Part shown: positions 1 through 5,880 of the stretch, piece after piece | How positions within the stretch are numbered: position 1 is the first letter of the stretch | Layout of the letters: each line of letters opens with the position of its first letter | Assembly (NCBI GenBank): GCA_016189825.1 | Contig: JACPRR010000280.1 | Coordinates: forward strand, 1-10,138 | DNA length: 10,138 bases | Reading direction: 5' to 3' | From: Chloroflexota bacterium | GTDB lineage: Bacteria; Chloroflexota; Dehalococcoidia; JACPPY01 | Made by a program: the position numbers and the translations under genes | Notes under the pieces: model-generated | The model's input: only the letters and a program-made list of their open reading frames with translations | What the model was told of the DNA's origin: nothing | Database searches by the model: none

Positions 1-72
1 CCTGTGTGCGCAGACCCTCGCCAGATGCGCATCTCGTTGTTGGCGGCCCAGCGCAGGCGTCGTCTTGTGACG

Positions 73-93
73 GCCGGGTACCGGCTCTTGTCT
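73..93 (+). terminator. possible terminator hairpin upstream of the cluster
   Basis: GCCGG (73-77), loop GTA and CCGGC (81-85) form a 5-bp GC stem followed by TCTTGTCT, a moderately T-rich tail. This could end transcription of a gene lying left of the window. The stem is short and the tail is not a clean T-run, so the call is weak. The rest of 1-121 shows no ORF with recognisable similarity in any frame and no convincing promoter boxes. Confidence 0.25.
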
Positions 94-121
94 TAAGCAC
101 CACGTCGGAAGGGAAGAAAGT

Positions 122-1036
122 ATGGCAGAACGACCGTACGTAATACTGGAAAAGGACAGCGAAAAGCACAAAGCGGTGGTGACTCTTAACCGGCCGGAAG
201 AGAGCAACGCGCTGCATCGGGAGATGTGGAGCCAACTGGCCTCCGCGATGACCGACGTGCACAACGACGACGACCTGAAGGTAGTGGTAATAAAGGGAGC
301 CGGCGATTGCTTCAGCATCGGGGAGGACATGGAGCTACAGGGCAGGGAAGGCTACGGATGGGAAGATCCAACGCCGGGCAAGGAACGGCCACGCCGGCCC
401 AGCCAGCGACGCCGCCTGGTACATAACCGGTGGATGACCCATCACGTGTTGGGCAGCATAGCGTACTGCAACAAGCCCACCATAGCTCAGGTGCACGGGT
501 CGTGTTTCGGTGACGCCTTCAGTGTCGCCCTGCTCTGTGACCTCATCGTGTGCTCAGATGATGTCTTGCTGGGCCATCCCGGAGCCCGCGTCTTCGGGCC
601 CAACACGGTCTACGGCGCCATGGCCTACTACTTGCGATTGGGCATGGCGCTGGCCAAGGACCTGATGTTCACCGGGCGGCTTCTGGATGCAGAAGAGGCA
701 TTGCGTCGCTCAGTTGTCACCAATGTCGCCCCGCGTCGCGAGCTGGACGAGCTGGTCGGCAGGTATGTCCAGGGCATCCTTCAGATGCCTGCTGACGGTA
801 TTGCCACCGGCAAGGCCGTGGAGGCGATTTACCAGGATATCCATGGGTTGCTCGAGGGATTGAACGTGGCCTACGAAGGAATGACCCTCCTCAGCAACAT
901 GCGCTGGGAACCGGATGAGCACAACTTCTACAAGGAGCGGATGAAGCTTGGCGCGAAGGAGGCTATGAGACTGGCCAACGAGCGTTTCCGCGGGCTATAT
1001 GACAACGATGCCCTATTCAAGCCGGCCAGGGCGTGA
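122..1036 (+). CDS. crotonase-fold (enoyl-CoA hydratase/isomerase family) protein, both catalytic Glu missing
   Basis: This is a 304-residue crotonase-superfamily protein predicted to bind an acyl-CoA in the cytosol. The N-terminal VTLNRPEESNAL (19-31) and the first oxyanion-hole region DCFSIGEDM (62-70) are typical. The second block, G126 to D140 (HGSCFG...LLCD), aligns with the family's G-x-x-x-GGG-x-E-L-A block. The usual catalytic glutamates (rat ECH Glu144 and Glu164) fall on Ser134 and Gly154, and an oxyanion glycine falls on Asp131. A basic insertion (about 85-104, rich in Arg) separates the two blocks, and the protein is about 40 residues longer than standard hydratases. It is paralogous to the genes at 1096 and 9390, sharing the MPADGI motif and the MRW-P-E / DNDA-F C-terminus. 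The ATG is chosen for the GGAAGGGA Shine-Dalgarno at 107-114. Family membership is clear. The reaction is unknown, and it could be a non-catalytic partner subunit. Confidence 0.88.
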   Translation: MAERPYVILEKDSEKHKAVVTLNRPEESNALHREMWSQLASAMTDVHNDDDLKVVVIKGAGDCFSIGEDMELQGREGYGWEDPTPGKERPRRPSQRRRLVHNRWMTHHVLGSIAYCNKPTIAQVHGSCFGDAFSVALLCDLIVCSDDVLLGHPGARVFGPNTVYGAMAYYLRLGMALAKDLMFTGRLLDAEEALRRSVVTNVAPRRELDELVGRYVQGILQMPADGIATGKAVEAIYQDIHGLLEGLNVAYEGMTLLSNMRWEPDEHNFYKERMKLGAKEAMRLANERFRGLYDNDALFKPARA

Positions 1037-1095
1037 AAGGGACCCCGGATCGAGAAGCTCTACACCGGATGACACGGGCAGGCAAGCTAGGCGAA

Positions 1096-2073
1096 ATGGA
1101 CGAGTGCAAAGAGATAATCTATCACAAGGACCGTGCGCAGCGGGTCGCGCGTATCACGCTTAACCGGCCGGAGAAGCTGAACGCCATCACCCATGCGATG
1201 AAGAACGCGTTCTTGACGGCAATACATGATGCGGAATCGGACGACGCAATAAAAGTAGTTATCATCCAGGGCGCCGGCCGGGCCTTTTGCTCCGGCATAG
1301 ACCTTGGGGTGGCATTCACCGACCCGGAGACCTGGGGGGTGCAGGCGCCGCATCCAGGGGAAAAAGCAAGACGGCCCAGCCTGCGTCGTATGTTGACCTG
1401 GGACCGCTGGCAGTGTCTTGAGTTCATCTCGTCGATCGGGCGTTGCAACAAGGCGACTATAGCCCGTGTGCAGGGCTACGCCCTGGCCCTGGGGTTTGAC
1501 ATTGCGATGCAGTGCGATCTGGTGATTGCTTCTGAGGAAGCTGTCGTGGGCAACGCGCAAACCCGGGCGATGGGTGGGTTCTACGATGGCACGGTTTACG
1601 CCCGGTACCTTCGGCTGGGCAACGGGTTTACCAAGGAGCATTGCTTCGCTCCCAGATTGTATGATGCGCAAGAAGGAATGCGGCGTGGCTTCGTCAACAG
1701 GGTCGTACCCCTGGACCGTCTGGACGAAGAGGTTGACAAATGCGCCCGGGGAATCTGCGAGATGCCCGCGGACGGGATCACAATCGGCAAGAACATGCAG
1801 ATCGCCCTCCTGGATATCATGGGATATCGAAAGGGGCTGAACGCAGGGTACATGCATCACGTCGTTCACGGGAACATGCGGTGGGATCCTGGCGAGTACA
1901 TATACTTTAGAGAGCGCAGTAAGAAGGGTGCCCGGACGTTTTTTGTGGCGAGGGACGAGCGGACGCGTGGCGCTTGGGATAACGATGCCCGGTTCACCAA
2001 GGTAAAGACGCGCGAGCAAAGGGCTGGTGAGCCAGAAAAAGCTAATGGGAACTCAAGTCGCCAGGGCACTTGA
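1096..2073 (+). CDS. crotonase-fold (enoyl-CoA hydratase/isomerase family) protein, Asp in place of Glu
   Basis: This 325-residue crotonase paralogue is probably a cytosolic acyl-CoA-transforming enzyme. ITLNRPEKLNAI (20-31) and the canonical oxyanion motif AFCSGIDL (63-70) are present. In the second block (GYALALGFDIAMQCD, 127-141) Asp135 replaces the first catalytic Glu and Gln155 replaces the second. A basic loop around residues 85-105 (RRPSLRRMLTWDRW) matches the third paralogue almost exactly. The ATG at 1096 is preferred because MDECKEIIYHKD aligns with MDFENVIYEKD at the start of the gene at 9390. In-frame starts further upstream (GTG 1033, ATG 1069) would add a tail not shared by the paralogue. 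The 3' end overlaps the CoA-transferase start, suggesting co-translation. Family call is strong. Hydratase activity is doubtful; an isomerase, hydrolase or lyase-like role using Asp135 is possible. Confidence 0.88.
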   Translation: MDECKEIIYHKDRAQRVARITLNRPEKLNAITHAMKNAFLTAIHDAESDDAIKVVIIQGAGRAFCSGIDLGVAFTDPETWGVQAPHPGEKARRPSLRRMLTWDRWQCLEFISSIGRCNKATIARVQGYALALGFDIAMQCDLVIASEEAVVGNAQTRAMGGFYDGTVYARYLRLGNGFTKEHCFAPRLYDAQEGMRRGFVNRVVPLDRLDEEVDKCARGICEMPADGITIGKNMQIALLDIMGYRKGLNAGYMHHVVHGNMRWDPGEYIYFRERSKKGARTFFVARDERTRGAWDNDARFTKVKTREQRAGEPEKANGNSSRQGT

Positions 2074-3280
2074 CAACATAAGGGTCATAGACGTTGGGGG
2101 GTTTCATGCCGGGCCGGGGGCGGCCTACATTCTCGGCGACCTCGGCGCGCAAGTAGTAAAGGTGGAAGAGCCCCTTCGGGGCGACCCCTACCGCGGGCTG
2201 ACCGTGCTCCAGGGCGATGCCAGCGTGGTCCTGCCGGGAGGTCGCGTGATACCCGTGGAAACAGCCAACCGCAACAAGCGGGGCATCACTCTCAACCTGA
2301 AGAAAGAGGCGGCGCGGGCGGTACTGTACCGGCTCATTGAGAAATCCGATGTCTTCGTCACCAACTACTCCTCGACTACGCTGAAGAAGCTGGGCCTTGA
2401 CTATGATGCTTTGTCCCAACGCAATCCTCGTCTCATATACGGCGCGAGTTCCGGCTACGGTCCGGAGGGCCCGGACAAGGACCGGCGGTCCTTCGACTCG
2501 CTGACACTCGCCCGTTCCGGGCTGATGTGGGCTGCCGGCGAGCGTGAATTCGATGAACCTGTAGGGCTTGTGGGAGCTACCATGGACCAGCTGGGAGCTA
2601 CCATGCTGGCGTTCGCCATTTGCGTGGCCCTTTTTCATCGCCAGCGGACCGGCGCCGGGCAGCGCGTTGATGTCTCTCAGCTAGGTTCGGCAATGCATTT
2701 CCAGGGGATAAACGTGGATATGGCCCTCTTGCGCGGCCGGGGTTTCCCGCGCCATAGCCGTACTCGGACCAAGAGCGTCTTCTTGAACACCTACCTGTGC
2801 GCCGACAAGAAGTGGCTGGCATTGGGGGAAGGGCAGCAGGACAAGTACTGGCCTCAATTGTGCGATGCCCTGGACATGAAGGAACTGGAAAAGGACCCGC
2901 GCTTCGCCACGTCCCGCGCCCGCAGGGAAAACTATGTGGAGCTGAACGCCCTTGTGAACAAGATATTTGCCTCCAGGGGTCGGGAAGAGTGGCTCCAGGT
3001 GTTCAAGGACAAAGCATGTGGATTTGCCTACGATCGTGTCAACACTATCGAAGAGGCGGTCAAGGACACGCAAGTTCTGGAGAACCAGTATGTGGTTGAT
3101 TTCGATCATCCGGCGCTCGGTCCGGTAAAGCTGATAGGCTTTCCCATGCGCTTCAGCAAGACGCCTTGCGCGATTCAGCGTGAGGCCCCCGAGGTGGGGC
3201 AGCACACCGAGGAAGTGCTTCTTGAATACGGGTATACCTGGGATGATATCGCCAGCCTCAGAGGGGCGGGCGCCTTGTGA
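2027..3280 (+). CDS. family III CoA-transferase (CaiB/BaiF type)
   Basis: About 417 residues, the normal length for this family, which transfers CoA between carboxylic acids in the cytosol through an enzyme-bound aspartyl-CoA intermediate. Visible family signatures are an N-terminal RVIDVGG and HAGPGAAYILGDLGAQVVKVEEP (about 19-49, with the nucleotide-like GP-A-A turn), then GDPYRGL, then NRNKRGITLNLKKE (about 83-96). The MDQLGATM block has Asp187 at the position of the catalytic aspartate of formyl-CoA transferase, followed by HRQRTGAGQRVDVS. The start is ambiguous. GTG 2027 has AAAGGG a few bases upstream; ATG 2045 would shorten the protein by six residues. Either start overlaps the preceding crotonase gene, so the two are probably co-translated. 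It likely activates or deactivates the acid handled by the neighbouring crotonases. Substrate unknown. Confidence 0.92.
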   Translation: MSQKKLMGTQVARALDNIRVIDVGGFHAGPGAAYILGDLGAQVVKVEEPLRGDPYRGLTVLQGDASVVLPGGRVIPVETANRNKRGITLNLKKEAARAVLYRLIEKSDVFVTNYSSTTLKKLGLDYDALSQRNPRLIYGASSGYGPEGPDKDRRSFDSLTLARSGLMWAAGEREFDEPVGLVGATMDQLGATMLAFAICVALFHRQRTGAGQRVDVSQLGSAMHFQGINVDMALLRGRGFPRHSRTRTKSVFLNTYLCADKKWLALGEGQQDKYWPQLCDALDMKELEKDPRFATSRARRENYVELNALVNKIFASRGREEWLQVFKDKACGFAYDRVNTIEEAVKDTQVLENQYVVDFDHPALGPVKLIGFPMRFSKTPCAIQREAPEVGQHTEEVLLEYGYTWDDIASLRGAGAL

Positions 3281-3323
3281 ATCTGGCGATGACTAGCTTC
3301 GGACGACACAAATCGACTCTTAC

Positions 3324-3329
3324 AGGAGG
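3324..3329 (+). promoter_or_regulatory. strong Shine-Dalgarno for the thioesterase gene
   Basis: AGGAGG lies nine bases before ATG 3339 and is the closest match to the anti-SD consensus in the window apart from the panB site. It suggests the thioesterase is translated independently and efficiently, unlike the overlapping genes before it. Confidence 0.75.
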
Positions 3330-3338
3330 AAAACGGTA

Positions 3339-3734
3339 ATGGGACAGGTCACACCCGGTCTTGTCGGCGAGTCCAGTCAGACGGTCACTTTCGAGTTGAC
3401 TGCGGCCGCCAATGATAGCGGGCTCGTTCCCGCGTATGCCACGCCGGCGATGGTCAACTTGATGGAGAACGCCAGCATTGCGGCAATGAAAAAGCAGATG
3501 GACCCGGGTCAAACCAGCGTCGGCATCGAGGTCAACGTGAAGCATCTCGCGGCCACACCGGTGGGAATGCATGCTCGCGCTCGCTCGGAAGTGGTCGCGG
3601 TCGACGGGCGGCGGATTTCCTTCAAGGTGGAAGCCTGGGACGACAAGGAAAAGATCGGCGAGGGCACACACTCGAGAGCCATCGTAGACGACTCGCGGTT
3701 CAGGGAAAGGCTCTCCCAAAAGGCGAAACCTTAG
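3339..3734 (+). CDS. hotdog-fold acyl-CoA thioesterase, fluoroacetyl-CoA thioesterase (FlK)-like
   Basis: A 131-residue single-domain hotdog thioesterase, predicted to hydrolyse a short acyl-CoA in the cytosol. It resembles FlK of Streptomyces cattleya along its length: ATPAMVNLMENASI (34-47), SVGIEVNVKHLAATPVG (60-76) and a C-terminal GEGTHSRAIVD. The three FlK catalytic residues Thr42, Glu50 and His76 correspond to Thr35, Glu43 and His69 here, each with the same offset of seven. FlK-family proteins are common and most do not act on fluoroacetyl-CoA, so the substrate is open. In this cluster a role in releasing a pathway product, or in clearing a dead-end CoA thioester, is plausible. The gene follows the CoA-transferase after 58 bp, and a hairpin follows immediately. 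Confidence 0.88.
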   Translation: MGQVTPGLVGESSQTVTFELTAAANDSGLVPAYATPAMVNLMENASIAAMKKQMDPGQTSVGIEVNVKHLAATPVGMHARARSEVVAVDGRRISFKVEAWDDKEKIGEGTHSRAIVDDSRFRERLSQKAKP

Positions 3735-3754
3735 GGGACCTTCAGGGTCCCTTG
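3733..3754 (+). terminator. possible attenuating hairpin after the thioesterase gene
   Basis: AGGGGACC (3733-3740), loop TTCAG and GGTCCCTT (3746-3753) form an 8-bp stem with one G-U pair, starting on the thioesterase stop codon. The following bases (TGTCGTTGGG) are only weakly T-rich. It could be a weak terminator or an mRNA processing/stability hairpin separating the first four genes from panB onward. Confidence 0.4.
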
Positions 3755-3806
3755 TCGTTGGGACTGGCAGGACTGGAAGGAAATGACCCGTCAATTTGGC
3801 GTGAAG

Positions 3807-3813
3807 AAGGAGG
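3807..3813 (+). promoter_or_regulatory. Shine-Dalgarno that fixes the panB start at GTG 3818
   Basis: AAGGAGG ends four bases before GTG 3818. Together with homology it places the start there rather than at in-frame codons up to 66 bp upstream: from this GTG the metal-binding aspartates fall at positions 45 and 84, the same numbers as in E. coli PanB. Confidence 0.75.
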
Positions 3814-3817
3814 AGCC

Positions 3818-4672
3818 GTGGCAAAGAAGAGCATTATCGATCTGTACGAGATGAAGCAGCGGGGAGAGAAGGTGACCTGGATCACTGCCTATGACTTCCC
3901 TACTGCCGGTCTGGTCGAGCAGGCGGGGATGGATATGATCCTCGTTGGCGACTCCGTGGGCATGGTGGTCTACGGCTACGCCGGCACAATGCCGGTAACC
4001 ATGGACCAGATGATCTACCATACGGAAGCGGTCCGCAGAGGCGCCCCCAACACCTACGTCGTGGGAGACATGCCCTTCTTGTCGTACCAGCAGTCTGTCC
4101 AGGATGCCATCCTGAACGCCGGCAGGTTCTACAAAGAGGCGGGTGTCGACGCCATCAAGCTGGAGGGTGGCAAACGTGTCGTCCCACAGATACGCGGGAT
4201 AGTTGACTCCGGAATGGTGGTGATCGGACACATAGGGCTGACGCCGCAAAGCTCGGCACAGCTTGGCGGCTTCAAGGCCCAGGGCAATACCGCTGACGCA
4301 GCGCTGGCCCTGCTGGAGGACGCCAGGGCCGTCCAGGAAGCTGGAGCGGCGGCTCTCCTGGTCGAGGCGGTGCCGCCGGAGACCGGCAGGCTGATCCGAG
4401 ATAGCCTTCGCATACCGGTGCTGGGCATCGGAGCGGGGCCGCATTGCGATGGGCAACTCATGATCGTAAGCGACCTGCTCGGGATTTTCGAGGCCTTCAC
4501 CCCCAAGTTCGTAAAAAAATATGCAACCCTGGCTGACACCATGCGAAAGGCCTTTCGCGACTATATCCAGGAGGTCCATGAGGGCAAGTTCCCCACTGAG
4601 GACTACTGCTACAGAATGAAGGCCGGCGAGGCGGAGAAGCTAGCACGGTCAGTGGCGTCACGAAAGGCATGA
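3818..4672 (+). CDS. panB: 3-methyl-2-oxobutanoate hydroxymethyltransferase (ketopantoate hydroxymethyltransferase)
   Basis: A 284-residue TIM-barrel enzyme of the PEP mutase/isocitrate lyase superfamily. The family adds a hydroxymethyl group from 5,10-methylene-tetrahydrofolate to 3-methyl-2-oxobutanoate, giving ketopantoate for CoA biosynthesis. The PanB blocks appear in order: ITAYDFPTA (22-30), VGDSVGMVVYG with Asp45, VGDMPF with Asp84, IKLEGG with Lys114 and Glu116, GHIGLTPQS with His138, GGFKAQG, LLVEAVP with Glu183, and GIGAGPHCDGQ. All metal and substrate residues known from E. coli PanB are kept, so activity is likely. The oddity is the setting: no panC, panD or panE is nearby and the neighbours are acyl-CoA enzymes. 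It could be the housekeeping enzyme in an unusual place, or a paralogue that hydroxymethylates another 2-oxo acid. It overlaps the next gene by 4 bp (ATGA). Confidence 0.93.
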   Translation: MAKKSIIDLYEMKQRGEKVTWITAYDFPTAGLVEQAGMDMILVGDSVGMVVYGYAGTMPVTMDQMIYHTEAVRRGAPNTYVVGDMPFLSYQQSVQDAILNAGRFYKEAGVDAIKLEGGKRVVPQIRGIVDSGMVVIGHIGLTPQSSAQLGGFKAQGNTADAALALLEDARAVQEAGAAALLVEAVPPETGRLIRDSLRIPVLGIGAGPHCDGQLMIVSDLLGIFEAFTPKFVKKYATLADTMRKAFRDYIQEVHEGKFPTEDYCYRMKAGEAEKLARSVASRKA

Positions 4673-5823
4673 ATGACAGGCTCCAGGGGAAACGACTAGA
4701 GGGCGCAAACAGGCTGAAGGTCCTCGCAGTTGGGGATCTGATCCTGGGAATGCCGGACCCTGAATCCTATTTCCGCTATTCCCAGCCCATCCTCAAGAGC
4801 GGAGATGTCGTCATCGGTCAGGGTGAGGTACCTTATACCAGAAGCACCTTCCGCACCCGGCCCACTGTGATATCTGCTCCTGATCCGGACAACATGCGTG
4901 GCCTGACCTTCGCAGGGTTTAACATCATAACACTTGCCGGGAACCTGATATGGAACTATGGCCTCCCGGGAATACAAGACACCGTCGAGTGGCTTCACGA
5001 CCACGGGATTTCGACAACGGGCGCCGGAATGAACATTGATGAGGCGCGGCGCCCCATCCTGGTCGAACGCCACGGAATCCGGGTCGGCGTCCTGGATTAT
5101 AACTGTGTTGGACCCAGGGAAGCATGGGCCAGCCCGGAAAAAGCGGGGTGTGCGTACATAAGCATCCTGACTCACTACGAACCGTCGTTCCCTACGCCGG
5201 GCGGGCCATCCACGGTGTTCACTCTTGCTGAACCCCGAAGCCTGGAGTCGGCACTTGATGACATACGCCACCTCAGGCCACTTTGCGACGTATTGATCGT
5301 GGCGTTGCACAAAGGAATCACCAACACGCCGGTTACGCTGGCCGACTACGATCGGCAGGTATCTCATGCCGCCGTTGACGCCGGCGCGGATCTGATACTG
5401 GGACACCACGCCCATATTCTGAAGGGGATCGAGGTATATAGAGGAAAGGTCATCTTCCATGGCCTGGGAAACTTTGTTACCGTCGTTCCCAGGATGCCGC
5501 GTCGGCCTGGAGAGCCACTCGATACGTGGGCGCTGGCCAGCAGGCAGCTCTATCACTTCGAACATGACCCTGAGTATCCTACCTTCCCTTTCCACCCTGA
5601 GGCAAGGAAGACTATCATAGCCAGGTGCATCGTGGAGGACGGGCGGATATCTCAGGTAGGATACGTTCCCTGCTTGATAAACACGTCCGGCCAGCCGGAG
5701 GTCCTGGGGCATGACGCCAGGGGGCAACAGGTTTTCGACTATGTGGACAGGATAACACGGGAAGCCGGCTTGAATGGCGAGTTTGAATGGGAAGACAACG
5801 AGGTAGCTATTCGCCTGAGCTGA
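4669..5823 (+). CDS. CapA-like metallophosphatase-superfamily protein
   Basis: 384 residues resembling the CapA (PGA_cap) domain of the calcineurin-like phosphoesterase superfamily. Visible blocks are VGDLILG (Asp23), GEVPYT (52-57), an AGN block with YGLPGIQDTVEWL (90-107), GISTTGAGMNIDEARRP (113-129), VALHKG (211-216), DAGADLILGHHAHILKGIEVY (237-257) and HGLGNFV (264-270). Several usual metal-site positions differ: N-x-E-x-P is G-E-V-P, A-N-N-H is AGNL, and H-W-G is HKG, while GHHAH is intact. No signal peptide or membrane segment is seen at the N-terminus, unlike envelope-anchored CapA proteins, so a cytosolic role is likely. The ATGA overlap with panB indicates translational coupling. Its role in the cluster is unknown; hydrolysis of a phosphoester or another metal-dependent reaction is possible. 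The poly-gamma-glutamate name should not be applied. Confidence 0.8.
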   Translation: MNDRLQGKRLEGANRLKVLAVGDLILGMPDPESYFRYSQPILKSGDVVIGQGEVPYTRSTFRTRPTVISAPDPDNMRGLTFAGFNIITLAGNLIWNYGLPGIQDTVEWLHDHGISTTGAGMNIDEARRPILVERHGIRVGVLDYNCVGPREAWASPEKAGCAYISILTHYEPSFPTPGGPSTVFTLAEPRSLESALDDIRHLRPLCDVLIVALHKGITNTPVTLADYDRQVSHAAVDAGADLILGHHAHILKGIEVYRGKVIFHGLGNFVTVVPRMPRRPGEPLDTWALASRQLYHFEHDPEYPTFPFHPEARKTIIARCIVEDGRISQVGYVPCLINTSGQPEVLGHDARGQQVFDYVDRITREAGLNGEFEWEDNEVAIRLS

Positions 5824-5880
5824 AGGGCAGCGCCTGTCTGAAAGGGCATGAGGATTCACCAGCCGAACGAGGAAGGGCAA

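Noticed and set aside
1..121. A tail of an upstream coding gene
   Set aside because: All three forward frames close within the first 140 bases and none gives a recognisable C-terminus, so nothing can be called.
1087..2019. A 310-codon open frame on the minus strand
   Set aside because: It mirrors the second crotonase gene, its product has no recognised motif, and the crotonase is clearly the coding strand.
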